Positions 1 through 8,231 of a stretch of 64,000 nucleotides of DNA are shown piece after piece; positions within the stretch are counted from its first letter, which is position 1, and each line of letters opens with the position of its first letter. The notes below the pieces were generated by a model. The model saw only the letters and a list, made by a program, of their open reading frames with translations, did no database searches and was not told the DNA's origin. Origin of the DNA: Symbioplanes lichenis (lineage in GTDB: Bacteria > Actinomycetota > Actinomycetes > Mycobacteriales > Micromonosporaceae). The stretch is from positions 434,001-498,000 of the forward strand of contig NZ_JAUZQD010000005.1 of NCBI RefSeq assembly GCF_030709675.1, written 5' to 3'. A program made the translations under genes and the position numbers.

Positions 1-173
1 TGCCGGACTGGGTCATCGACTACGTGCTCCTGCACGAGCTGGCCCACCTGGTCGTCCCGAGCCACAGCGCCGCCTTCTGGGACCTCGTCAACCGCTATCC
101 GAAGGCGGAACGAGCCCGCGGCTACCTCGAGGGCATCTCCGCGGCCACCGGCCTGGTGCTGGCCGACGATTGA
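1..173 (+). CDS. M48/YgjP-type metallopeptidase, 3' fragment
   Basis: Only the last 56 codons lie in the window; the reading frame enters at base 3 and stops with TGA at 171-173. The visible part carries HELAHL, the HExxH zinc-binding signature with the catalytic glutamate, followed by an S-x-x-FW stretch and a short helical tail. This is how the C-terminal end of the small YgjP/DUF45-like M48 metallopeptidases reads. Substrate is unknown. The next gene starts 55 bases downstream on the same strand. The fold assignment is good for the motif but the N-terminus cannot be judged. Confidence 0.75.
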   Translation, partial: PDWVIDYVLLHELAHLVVPSHSAAFWDLVNRYPKAERARGYLEGISAATGLVLADD

Positions 174-228
174 AGCCCGCGGCGCAGCGCGGAGGCGCGG
201 GGCCGGCGGGCGCGGCTAGTGTCGGGGT

Positions 229-825
229 GTGACCAAGCGAGTCGTGGTGGCGCTCCTCACCCCGGTGACGTGGAGTCCCCCCGGGGTGGACCTGAGCAAG
301 TGGCGCGCGGCGCTGGCCGAGGATGTCGTGGACCTGCTGGCGCGGCTGGCGGAGGCGCAGCCGGCCATTGCGGCGACCCGGGAGGATCTGGCGCTGGCGG
401 AGGAGATCGCCTGGCCGGGGACGCCGATCTACGAGGTGGCGACGGCCACGGTGGGACCGGTGCTGCGGCGGGCGGCCGAGGACGGCTACGACCAGGGCGC
501 CGTGCTGGCCGCCGACGCCGCCGACCTGCCGGGGATGATCCTGGGCAAGCTGCTCCGGCCGCTGGGCAGCAAGCCGGTCGCGGTCGCCCCGGCCGGACGG
601 GACGGTGGCCTGCTGGCGGTGGCCGCCACGCTGCCCGCCCCGGAGTGGCTCGCCGACCTCGATCTGGACACGGCCACCCCGATCACGGCCCGGAGGGGCG
701 CACCCCAGCCGAGCCTCGTCGAGTCGACACCCGAGTGGCGGCGCCTGCGCGGGCCGGCCGACCTCGCCACCCTCGACATGGCCCTCGAGGGCTGGGAGAA
801 CACCCGAGCCCTGCTGAGCGGCTGA
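229..825 (+). CDS. GT-A-fold (DUF2064-like) hypothetical protein
   Basis: A 198-residue soluble protein with a GTG start at 229. It contains the stretch AVLAADAADLPG and, about 25 residues later, a GRDGG segment. Together these resemble the DxPDLP and DGGY elements of the DUF2064/TIGR04282 family of small nucleotide-sugar-transferase-like proteins. The classic DxD is not obvious, so activity is uncertain. There is no signal peptide or membrane segment. It lies in the same direction as the metallopeptidase fragment and is convergent with the DUF2342 gene. The family assignment is inference from short motifs; hypothetical protein is the safe label. Confidence 0.6.
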   Translation: MTKRVVVALLTPVTWSPPGVDLSKWRAALAEDVVDLLARLAEAQPAIAATREDLALAEEIAWPGTPIYEVATATVGPVLRRAAEDGYDQGAVLAADAADLPGMILGKLLRPLGSKPVAVAPAGRDGGLLAVAATLPAPEWLADLDLDTATPITARRGAPQPSLVESTPEWRRLRGPADLATLDMALEGWENTRALLSG

Positions 826-1019
826 CCGAGCGGCGGGATCACGAAAGCGACCGCCCCGGCACGAGCGAAACCGGCGCGCGGGGTTGAGGGGCGCAACCAC
901 TCACGCAGGTCGCCCGGTGGGGTTTCGCGATCTGGACGCGTCAGCGGCCAGCGAAACCACGCCGGGCCCTCGGCGGGAGCGACGGTCCGTACCCACCACC
1001 CCGCTACGACAAAAAGCTC

Positions 1020-2255
1020 TTAATCCTTGGAATCTCCGTCGCCCAGTCCCTCGAGCTCGGAGATGTCCCAGTCGTCCTTGGCGGCGGCGAACTTCTGCGG
1101 GTCGGCGAAGTCCTCGTCGGTCGGCAGCAGGTCGGGGTGGTCCCAGAGCGCGTCGCGGCCCTGCACCCCCCGCGCCTCGGTCACTGCCACCCACAGCGCA
1201 CCCGCCTCGCGCAGGCGGCGCGGGCGCAGCTCCAGGCCGACCAGCGCGGCGAACGTCTGCTCGGCGGGCCCGCCGGCCGCGCGACGGCGCCGGAACGCCT
1301 CGCCCAGCTGGACCACCGACGGCAGCCGGTCGCCCGCGGCCAGGTCGACGACGTGGCCGACCCAGCCCTCGACCAGCGCGAGCACCGTCTCCAGGCGCAC
1401 GAGCGCGGCCTTCTGCTGCGGCGTGTCCTCGGGCGTGAAGATGCCCTCGAGCGCCATGGCCTGCATCGACTCGGGGTCGCTGGGGTCGACGCGGCTCATC
1501 GCCTCCTCGATCGCCTCGCGGTTGACCGTGATGCCGCTCGCATAGGTCTCCACCGCGTTGAGCACGTGCGCCCGGAGCCAGGGCACGTGCTGGAAGAGGC
1601 GCTGGTGGGCGGCCTCGCGCAGCGCGACATAGAGCCGGACCTGGTCCTCGGGGATCTCGAGGCCGTCGCCGTAGGTCTTGATGTTGGCCGGGATCAGCGC
1701 GGCGGTGCCGGCCGGGCCCAGGGGGAGACCGATGTCACCCGCCGAGAGCACCTCCGCGGCGAGCTGGCCCAGCGCCTGGCCGAGCTGGCCGCCGAAGAGC
1801 GCGCCGCCGAGCGTGGCGACCATCGACTGCATCGGGCCGAGCTGGGCGCGGGCCTCCTCGGGCACGAGGTCGCCCATCGCGCCGACCATGCGGCCGGCGA
1901 TCGGGTCGCAGAGCTTTTTCCACACGTCGAGCGTGTTGTAGACCCACTCGTTGCGGTTCCACGCTGTCGCGTCGCGGATGCCGGAGGGCATCGCGGACGC
2001 CGGGTCGAGCCACAGGTCGGCGAGGCGCAGGGCCTCGGTGACGGCACTGTGCTCGTACATGCTCACCGCGGGGTCGCCGGTCGCGCTCAGCTGGCTGGCC
2101 GCCACCTGGCGGGCCAGATCCCAGTTGACCGGGCCACTTCCGGGCGCGGCGAACATCTGCTGCAGCTGATTCATGAACTGCTGCATCTGCTGCGGGTCGG
2201 AGGGATCGGGCGGCTGGGCGCCCGGCAGGCTGAAGCCGAACGGGATATCAGGCAC
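1020..2255 (-). CDS. DUF2342 zinc-dependent metalloprotease-like protein
   Basis: A 411-residue protein with a GTG start at 2255. The N-terminus is Gln/Met-rich and low in complexity, with FMNQLQQMF near residue 28. The central part, with REAAHQRLFQHVPWL around residues 230-245, is typical of the actinobacterial DUF2342 (TIGR03624) family of putative zinc-dependent hydrolases; the histidines there could bind metal. Its biochemical role is not established. It is transcribed divergently from the Lon-like protease gene with only 90 bases between the starts. Mycobacteria show the same arrangement (Rv3195 beside Rv3194c and Rv3193c), which supports a common function. Confidence 0.85.
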   Translation of the reverse strand: MPDIPFGFSLPGAQPPDPSDPQQMQQFMNQLQQMFAAPGSGPVNWDLARQVAASQLSATGDPAVSMYEHSAVTEALRLADLWLDPASAMPSGIRDATAWNRNEWVYNTLDVWKKLCDPIAGRMVGAMGDLVPEEARAQLGPMQSMVATLGGALFGGQLGQALGQLAAEVLSAGDIGLPLGPAGTAALIPANIKTYGDGLEIPEDQVRLYVALREAAHQRLFQHVPWLRAHVLNAVETYASGITVNREAIEEAMSRVDPSDPESMQAMALEGIFTPEDTPQQKAALVRLETVLALVEGWVGHVVDLAAGDRLPSVVQLGEAFRRRRAAGGPAEQTFAALVGLELRPRRLREAGALWVAVTEARGVQGRDALWDHPDLLPTDEDFADPQKFAAAKDDWDISELEGLGDGDSKD

Positions 2256-2345
2256 GTCCCCAACGGTACGCGCGTCAAGCCCGCAAATGCGCCATGCCGG
2301 TGTCAGCTCAGAGAGAACTCAGGGACGGTTGGTACGGTCACGCGC

Positions 2346-3374
2346 ATGAGACGTCGCGGTGTCACCGTCATCCTCGGCGCCCTGATCACCGCACTGCTGG
2401 CAGTCGGAGTCATGGCCTTCCCCCTGCCCTACGTCGTGCTCAAGCCCGGTCCGACCGTCAACACGCTCGGTTCGGACAACGGCAAAGAGGTCATCCAGGT
2501 GACGAAGGCGCAGACCTCCACCAGCGCCGGCCAGCTGCGCCTGACCACCGTCGGGGTGCAGCCGAGCGTCGAGCTGGTGTGGGCGATCCGGGGCTGGTTC
2601 AGCGACGAGCAGGCGGTCGTGCCGCGGGATCTCATCTATCCGCCGGACCAGAGCGAGCAGCAGACCGAGCAGCAGAACGCCGAGGAGTTCAAGTCCTCGC
2701 AGACCAGCGCGGAGACGGTCGCGCTGCGGGAGCTCGGTTACCCCATCCAGACGTACGTGACGGAGGTCGCATCCGGCGGCGCGGCGACCGGGGTCCTGCA
2801 GAAGGACGACGTGATCACCGCCGTCGACGGCGCCGAGGTCACGAGCCCCGAGAAGCTCACCGAGCTGGTGCAGGCCAAGCCCGCGGGCACCGCGCTGACG
2901 GTCACCTACTCGCGCGGCGGCAAGTCCGCGACCGCGAAGATCACGACCAAGGCGGCCGAGGACGGCAAGACCCCGCGGATCGGCGTGTCGATCGACAAGA
3001 AGCAGCCGCACCCCTTCACCGTCGCGATCGACCTCGACGAGATCGGCGGCCCCAGCGCCGGGCTCATGTTCACGCTGGGCATCATCGACAAGCTCAAGCC
3101 CGAGGACCTGACGGGCGGCAAGATCATCGCGGGTACGGGCACGATCGACGACGAGGGCAACGTCGGCCCGATCGGCGGCATCCCGCAGAAGCTCGTCGGC
3201 GCGAAGCAGGCCGGCGCCCAGATCTTCCTCGTGCCCGCCGACAACTGTGCCGAGGCTCTCAAGAACTCGGTCGACGGCCTGCCGATGGCGCGGGTCGCGA
3301 CGGTCGACGACGCCCTCACTGCCCTGAGCACCTTCACGTCCGGAGGCACCCCGAAACCGTGCACGGCCTCCTGA
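2346..3374 (+). CDS. PDZ-domain Lon-like (S16) serine protease
   Basis: A 342-residue membrane-anchored protease. Residues 6-30 form one transmembrane helix and the rest should lie outside the membrane. A PDZ domain is visible around residues 135-195 (VASGGAATGVLQKDDVITAV). The C-terminal third is a Lon S16 protease domain with the nucleophile in GGPSAG (about Ser237) and the general-base lysine in IGGIPQK (about Lys282). There is no ATPase domain, as is normal for this family. ATG 2346 was chosen because it directly precedes the MRRR membrane anchor; the frame is open upstream but that DNA is the promoter region shared with DUF2342. The UPF0182 gene follows at once. Confidence 0.9.
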   Translation: MRRRGVTVILGALITALLAVGVMAFPLPYVVLKPGPTVNTLGSDNGKEVIQVTKAQTSTSAGQLRLTTVGVQPSVELVWAIRGWFSDEQAVVPRDLIYPPDQSEQQTEQQNAEEFKSSQTSAETVALRELGYPIQTYVTEVASGGAATGVLQKDDVITAVDGAEVTSPEKLTELVQAKPAGTALTVTYSRGGKSATAKITTKAAEDGKTPRIGVSIDKKQPHPFTVAIDLDEIGGPSAGLMFTLGIIDKLKPEDLTGGKIIAGTGTIDDEGNVGPIGGIPQKLVGAKQAGAQIFLVPADNCAEALKNSVDGLPMARVATVDDALTALSTFTSGGTPKPCTAS

Positions 3375-3434
3375 AGCGGTCGCAACACCCTAGAGTGATA
3401 CACCGGTCCTGATTTTGTGGGGTTCACGTTGGTC

Positions 3435-6400
3435 ATGCGTAACAGTCCTCTGCCGAGGATGAGCCGGCGCGGTCGCGTGACCGTCGGCGTCCTCGTAGGG
3501 GTATTCCTCTTATTCACGCTGCTCGGCTGGGGCATCGACAAGTACACCGACTACCTGTGGTTCCAGGAGGTCGACAAGACGTCGGTCTTCACGGGTGTGC
3601 TGGTGACGCGGCTGCTGCTGTTCCTGGCGGTCGGCCTGGCCGTGGCGCTGGTGATCGTGGCGAACCTGTACCTCGCGTACAGGCTGCGCCCGCTGCTGCG
3701 CCCGCATTCCGCCGAGCAGGCCACCCTCGAGCGCTATCGGATGGTGATCCAGCCCCGCTTCGGCACCTGGATCGCCGTCGTCGGCATCGTCATCGGCTTC
3801 TTCTCCGGCCTCTCCGCGCAGAACCGCTGGAAGGACTGGATGCTCTTCCAGAACTCCCAGCCCTTCGGCGTCGAGGACCCGCAGTTCAAGGTGGACGTGG
3901 GCTTCTACGTCTTCGAGTACCCGATGCTGCGCTACCTGCTCGGCGTCGCCTTCACCGCGATCGTGCTCTCGGTCATCGGGGCGCTCGCCGTGCACTACGT
4001 CTTCGGCGGGGTGCGACTGCAGGGCGTCGGCGACCGGATGACCGCGGCGGCCCGGGCCCACCTGACCACCCTGGTCGCGGTCTTCGTGCTGCTCAAGGCG
4101 GTCGCCTACATCCTCGACCGGCGCGCCCTGCTGCTCGAGCAGCACGTCGCGCCCAACCTTTACGGCGCCGGTTACACCGACGTCAACGCGCTGCTGCCGG
4201 CCAAGGAGATCCTGGCGTACATCTCGATCGTCGTCGCGATCGCGATCATCGTCTTCTCCAACGCGGTCATGCGCAACCTCGTGTGGCCCGGTGTCTCGCT
4301 GGCGCTGCTCGCGGTCTCCGCGGTCGCCATCGGCGGCATCTACCCGCTCGCGGTGCAGAACTTCCAGGTCAAGCCGAGCCAGGCGGACAAGGAGGCGCCG
4401 TACATAGCGCGGTCCATCGCGGCCACGCGGGCCGCCTTCGGCCTGACGGACACCAAGACCACGGCGTACGACGCCGACGTCGTCACGCCCCCGGCCAACC
4501 TCGCCGCCAACAGCAGTGCCCAGAACGTGCGCGTGATCGACCCGCAGCTCGTCTCCGAGGCGTTCACGCAGAGCCAGCAGGTCCGCGGCTTCTACGACTT
4601 CGGACCGAAGCTCGACGTGGACCGCTACACCATCGCCGGCAAGACCCAGGACTACGTCGTCGGCGTCCGCGAGATCAACGACCAGGCGCTCACCGAGCAG
4701 CAGCAGAACTGGCTCAACCGCCACACCACCTACACCCACGGGTACGGGCTCGTGGCGGCGCCGGCCAACACGTCCTGCGGTGGTCTGCCGGTCTTCGTCT
4801 CGGGCTCGCTGGGATCCACGGGCACGGCCACGAACTGCGCCTCCTCGTCGACCGACCAGATCAAGGTCGACCAGCCGCGCATCTACTACGGCGAGCAGTC
4901 CACCGAGTACGCCATCGTGGGCCAGACCGACGAGAACAAGAAGGTCGAGTTCGACCGTCCGCAGCCCAACGACGCGAACGCCGAGCAGCGCTACACCTAC
5001 GACGGCACGGGTGGCGTGCCGATCGGCTCGTTCTTCCGCCGGCTCGTCTTCGCGATCAAGAACACCGAGAGCAACTTCGTGCTGTCGGACGCGGTGAACG
5101 ACAACTCGCGGCTGATGTACGTACGGGATCCGCGCTCGCGCGTCGAGAAGGTCGCGCCGTTCCTCACCATCGACGGCGACCCCTACCCGGCCGTGGTCGA
5201 CGGGCGCATCACGTGGATCCTCGACGGCTACACGACGTCGGCCAGCTACCCGTACTCGCAGCGCATCAACCTGCAGGAAGAGACCACGGACGAGCTGACG
5301 GGCACGGGCACCTTCGCCCTCGCCCGCGACAACATCAACTACATGCGCAACTCGGTGAAGGCAACCGTCGACGCGTACGACGGCACGGTCACCCTCTACG
5401 AGTTCGACGACCAGGACCCGGTGCTCAAGGCCTGGAACAAGGCCTTCGGCGGCGACCTGATCAAGCCCAAGGCGGAGATCCCCGCGTCGCTCGAGGCCCA
5501 CTTCCGCTACCCGGCCGACATGTTCAAGGTCCAGCGCAACCTGCTCACCCGGTTTCACGTGACGCAGCCCGGTGACTTCTACTCCGGCAACGACTTCTGG
5601 GCGGTGCCCAACGCGCCCGACGGGTCGGAGCAGACCAAACAGCCACCGTTCTACCTCAACGTGCAGCTACCCGAGCAGGACAGCACCCGCTTCCAGCTGA
5701 CGTCCGCGGTCACCCCGAACAACCGCGACAACCTCGCGGCGCTCATCTCGGGCTCGTACGTGGACGGGAAACCGCAGCTGGAGATCCTGGAGCTGCCCGA
5801 CGAGACGGCCATCCCCGGACCGGCCCAGGTCCATCAGCGGATGACCAACAACGCCACGGTCAGACCCGAGCTCAACCTCCTGCAGACCAACAACCAGGCC
5901 CAGGTCCTCTACGGCAACCTGATCTCCCTCCCGGTCGGCGACGGCATGCTCTACGTCGAACCCGTCTATGTGAAGAGCGGTCAGAACGCCAACGCGGCCC
6001 CCCTGCTGCAGAAGGTCCTGATGTCCTACGGCGACGGCGGCCGGTACGTCGTCCTGGCCGACACCCTGTCCGACGGCCTCGAACAGCTCGTCGCCCTGGG
6101 CAAGAGCCAGGCGCCCGCGAACACCAACCCGGGCCAGACCGGCACCACGCCCCCCGCCACGGGCACCAACCCGCAGCTCACCGGCGCCCTGGCCGACGCG
6201 GCAACGGCCCTCGACAAGGCGATCGCCGACGTGAAGTCGGCCCAGCAGGCGAACGACTGGGTCCGCTGGGGTCAGGCCATGGCCGCCCTCGACACGGCAA
6301 TCAACAACTTCCAGAACGCCCGCAACGCCGCCGGCACGACAACCCCGCCGTCGGCCGGCCCGTCCGCCCAGCCCTCGGCCCCGGCATCAACCCCGGCCTC

Positions 6401-6443
6401 ACCCCCGGCGTCGGCTCCCACGCCGGCGGCCAGCGGAGGCTGA
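3435..6443 (+). CDS. UPF0182 family large membrane protein
   Basis: A protein of about 1,000 residues. The first third has roughly seven hydrophobic helices, and the rest is a long extracellular domain rich in Asn/Asp/Tyr, ending in an Ala/Pro/Ser/Thr tail (about residues 950-1000). Length and layout match the actinobacterial UPF0182 family, whose function is unknown. ATG 3435 (MRNSPLPRMSRRGR) was chosen because GGGG lies about 12 bases upstream; an in-frame GTG at 3417 and an ATG at 3459 are alternatives. It follows the Lon-like gene by 60 bases and ends just before a strong terminator, so the two probably form one operon. Confidence 0.9.
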   Translation: MRNSPLPRMSRRGRVTVGVLVGVFLLFTLLGWGIDKYTDYLWFQEVDKTSVFTGVLVTRLLLFLAVGLAVALVIVANLYLAYRLRPLLRPHSAEQATLERYRMVIQPRFGTWIAVVGIVIGFFSGLSAQNRWKDWMLFQNSQPFGVEDPQFKVDVGFYVFEYPMLRYLLGVAFTAIVLSVIGALAVHYVFGGVRLQGVGDRMTAAARAHLTTLVAVFVLLKAVAYILDRRALLLEQHVAPNLYGAGYTDVNALLPAKEILAYISIVVAIAIIVFSNAVMRNLVWPGVSLALLAVSAVAIGGIYPLAVQNFQVKPSQADKEAPYIARSIAATRAAFGLTDTKTTAYDADVVTPPANLAANSSAQNVRVIDPQLVSEAFTQSQQVRGFYDFGPKLDVDRYTIAGKTQDYVVGVREINDQALTEQQQNWLNRHTTYTHGYGLVAAPANTSCGGLPVFVSGSLGSTGTATNCASSSTDQIKVDQPRIYYGEQSTEYAIVGQTDENKKVEFDRPQPNDANAEQRYTYDGTGGVPIGSFFRRLVFAIKNTESNFVLSDAVNDNSRLMYVRDPRSRVEKVAPFLTIDGDPYPAVVDGRITWILDGYTTSASYPYSQRINLQEETTDELTGTGTFALARDNINYMRNSVKATVDAYDGTVTLYEFDDQDPVLKAWNKAFGGDLIKPKAEIPASLEAHFRYPADMFKVQRNLLTRFHVTQPGDFYSGNDFWAVPNAPDGSEQTKQPPFYLNVQLPEQDSTRFQLTSAVTPNNRDNLAALISGSYVDGKPQLEILELPDETAIPGPAQVHQRMTNNATVRPELNLLQTNNQAQVLYGNLISLPVGDGMLYVEPVYVKSGQNANAAPLLQKVLMSYGDGGRYVVLADTLSDGLEQLVALGKSQAPANTNPGQTGTTPPATGTNPQLTGALADAATALDKAIADVKSAQQANDWVRWGQAMAALDTAINNFQNARNAAGTTTPPSAGPSAQPSAPASTPASPPASAPTPAASGG

Positions 6444-6468
6444 GCAGCAGTTCCACGCACGATAGGAA

Positions 6469-6505
6469 GCGGCCCCCCGGAGTTGTCCGGGGGGCCGCTT
6501 TCCCG
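6469..6505 (+). terminator. Rho-independent terminator after UPF0182 gene
   Basis: A perfect 12-bp GC stem (6469-6480 with 6487-6498) and a 6-base loop are followed by TTTCCC. It begins 25 bases after the UPF0182 stop codon and separates that operon from the initiator tRNA gene. Confidence 0.85.
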
Positions 6506-6572
6506 TGTGGGCCACGTTACGAACCCCCGTTTTGCAGCCGCTGACCCCCGCGAGGTAGTCTTTACCTACCGA

Positions 6573-6646
6573 CGCGGGGTGGAGCAGCTCGGTAGCTCGC
6601 TGGGCTCATAACCCAGAGGTCGCAGGTTCAAATCCTGTCCCCGCTA
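6573..6646 (+). tRNA. initiator tRNA-fMet (CAT), copy 1
   Basis: A 74-base cloverleaf without an encoded CCA. The anticodon CAT sits in CTCATAA, between the three G:C pairs (GGG/CCC) that mark initiator tRNAs. Position 1 (C) faces T at position 72 and does not pair, another initiator feature. The T arm reads GGTTCAAATCC. A plausible -10 (TAGTCT, about 6556) and -35 (TTGCAG, about 6533) lie upstream. The gene is identical to the copy at 14313-14386. Confidence 0.97.
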
Positions 6647-6655
6647 CGTGGCCGG

Positions 6656-6698
6656 GTGGCCTGTGTTTGCAGCAGAAAGCGCTGCAAACACAGGCCAC
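6656..6698 (+). terminator. Long hairpin downstream of tRNA-fMet copy 1
   Basis: A perfect 18-bp stem (6656-6673 with 6681-6698) around a 7-base loop begins 10 bases after the tRNA and is followed by TTCGCATTT. It probably acts as terminator or 3' processing signal. The second tRNA copy has the same hairpin with one compensated base pair change, so the structure appears to be selected. Confidence 0.75.
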
Positions 6699-6710
6699 TT
6701 CGCATTTACC

Positions 6711-6731
6711 CCGGGGGGCCGAGCCCCCCGG
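6711..6731. repeat. GC hairpin after tRNA module, copy 1
   Basis: An 8-bp stem CCGGGGGG/CCCCCCGG with loop CCGAG directly follows the long hairpin. The same structure is found at 14451-14471, 7,740 bases away. No gene is involved. Confidence 0.6.
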
Positions 6732-6786
6732 ACCCCCACGGTGCGGTGGTTGCGCTGGGGGGTCTGCTGCCGGTTGGTGGGTGGTG

Positions 6787-6810
6787 GGGGCGGTCGCTTC
6801 GCTCCGCCCC
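6787..6810. repeat. GGTCGCTTCGCT-loop hairpin (REP-like), copy 1
   Basis: Stem GGGGCGG (6787-6793) pairs with CCGCCCC (6804-6810) around loop TCGCTTCGCT. Two relatives near the second tRNA copy (14527-14550 and 14648-14671) keep the loop but change the stem while preserving pairing. Confidence 0.6.
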
Positions 6811-6944
6811 TGGGCGCCGTTGGTGGGGTGGTGGGGGGTGGGTCGAAGTCGTTTGTTTGGGCTCTGGGCCTGTTGGTGCAGGTGGTGTGGCGTTTAGAGT
6901 CGGCTGCGTGGGGTTATGAGTGCTCGAGATAAGGGTGTTTCGAG

Positions 6945-7109
6945 ATGATCATCCTGGGTGTTGCCGCTGTGATTGTTGCGGCGCTGCTCGTTGCGCTGGG
7001 CATGGACTTCAACGCTCGTAAGCGGGGGACGAAGGCTTCTCCGCCTCAGGACCCGTCGGCCGCGCCTCTTACTGAGCGGACGTACTGGGGCTACGCCGCC
7101 GTCGAGTAG
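6945..7109 (+). CDS. Small single-pass membrane protein (54 aa)
   Basis: ATG 6945 to TAG 7109 encodes a 54-residue protein. A hydrophobic N-terminal helix (MIILGVAAVIVAALLVALG, residues 1-19) is followed by a short basic and then polar tail ending in TYWGYAAVE. AAGGG about 10 bases upstream is a fair ribosome binding site. Codon use is less GC3-biased than the neighbours (many T-ending codons). It lies inside the first repeat module and has no counterpart in the second. I do not recognise the family. The clear start and membrane helix argue that it is real, but it could be chance. Confidence 0.55.
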   Translation: MIILGVAAVIVAALLVALGMDFNARKRGTKASPPQDPSAAPLTERTYWGYAAVE

Positions 7110-7263
7110 GGCCGTTCGCGCACCCGGTCGGCCGCTCCTCGATCCGAGCTTGCGCTGGTTTGCCTTGGATGTGTACGCCTTGCCGGCCGGGGCCCGGTCC
7201 GGGCCCACCCGTGGCCGACCGCCGTCGAGGCGAGGTGCTCGGAGGGCCCAGAGCAGGCTCGTC

Positions 7264-7299
7264 CGTGACCCCGCCAGGCAGCCCGGTGAGGGGGTCACG
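7264..7299. terminator. GTGACCCC inverted repeat, possible terminator
   Basis: A 9-bp perfect stem (7264-7272 with 7291-7299) encloses an 18-base GC-rich loop in the non-coding stretch after the small membrane protein gene. There is no T-run. It could terminate transcription from 6945; otherwise 7110-7338 holds no recognisable feature. Confidence 0.35.
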
Positions 7300-7338
7300 A
7301 GCACTCCGGTATGTGATCCTTCCCGCTTACCCCCCAAA

Positions 7339-7493
7339 CCCGGTATCCCCTCGGTCGTCGGCCGCGAAAGGTGTGAGCGGGCTGGCGGTGGTGCCGCCAC
7401 TGAGCAGTGAGCCGGCGGCGAGTCGCCCAAGGCTGGCGGCACCAGCGGCAGTCTGCTTGCCTGAGAGTGGCCGATGACCGAGGGGACACCGGG
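7339..7493. mobile_element. 155-bp MITE-like element, copy A
   Basis: The element is bounded by near-perfect terminal inverted repeats of about 25 bp, starting CCCGGTATCCCCTCGG on the left and ending CCGAGGGGACACCGGG on the right. A second copy at 14739-14893 has the same length and only about four differences. The interior (GGCGGTGGTGCCGCC facing GGCGGCACCAGCGG) is itself partly self-complementary, so the whole can fold back. No coding capacity. No target-site duplication could be defined. Confidence 0.65.
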
Positions 7494-7504
7494 TTACCCC
7501 ATCC

Positions 7505-7540
7505 CGAGGTTTGAAGGCCCCGCCGGAGGCATTGCTTTCC
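7505..7540. repeat. Single GAGGTTTGAAGG unit
   Basis: One partial copy of the repeat that forms a tandem array at 14908-15178. It stands directly beside the 155-bp element, as it does at the other locus. Confidence 0.6.
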
Positions 7541-7622
7541 CTGAAGTGCGGGGGCACCCAGCACGGGGTTTGTTCACCGAATGGCGCGCACCGGCTGGCC
7601 CCGAAAGTCCTCTGTGGACACC

Positions 7623-8165
7623 ATGAGAACCATGCGTCGACTTCTCAGCGCCATGGCGACAGGAACCCTGCTCGCGGCCGTCTGGAGCACGCCCGCCCCG
7701 GCCGCACCCCCGACCGCACCCCCCAAAGGAAACGGCTGGGAGCTGCGGCCCAGCCCGTCCTTCGACTACGCCCCCGGGGTCGTCTGCGACTTCGGCATCC
7801 ACGCCGACCCGATCGAGGACGAGGTCTACTACCGGACCCTGACCCGCTGGCCCGACGGCTCGGTCCGGACCGAGGCGGCCACCGGACCCCTCGTCTATCG
7901 GCTGACCAACGTCGCGACCGGCGCCTCGACCACGGGCGACGCGAGTGCGAGCGGTGTCAGCCTCCATCATCAGGACGGCGGGCTGACCGGCTGGTCGCAC
8001 GGGCCGCTGCTGCTCGGGGTTCGCGCCGGGCTGGGCAATCTGCCGCGCGGCTTCTACGAGATCGACGGCCCGGCCTGGCGGCTCGACATCACCGCCGCCA
8101 ATTACCGCACGGTCTCCGGCGCCTATCGGATCACAAAGAACTTCTGCGTAGCGCTCTCCGGTTAG
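7623..8165 (+). CDS. Secreted protein of unknown function
   Basis: A 180-residue protein with a classical signal peptide: basic start MRTMRR, hydrophobic LLSAMATGTLLAAVW and a cleavage region near APAAPP. The mature part has two cysteines (in GVVCDFG and NFCVAL) that could form one disulfide, and a beta-rich composition. ATG 7623 was chosen because it gives a proper signal peptide; an upstream in-frame start at 7581 would add a poor N-terminus. I do not recognise the family. It lies 66 bases before the MMPL gene, so the two could be co-transcribed. Confidence 0.7.
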   Translation: MRTMRRLLSAMATGTLLAAVWSTPAPAAPPTAPPKGNGWELRPSPSFDYAPGVVCDFGIHADPIEDEVYYRTLTRWPDGSVRTEAATGPLVYRLTNVATGASTTGDASASGVSLHHQDGGLTGWSHGPLLLGVRAGLGNLPRGFYEIDGPAWRLDITAANYRTVSGAYRITKNFCVALSG

Positions 8166-8231
8166 CGGCACGAGGACCACAAAGGGTCGATAGACTCGGA
8201 CGGTACAAAACCGCCAGATCGGACACCCTGC

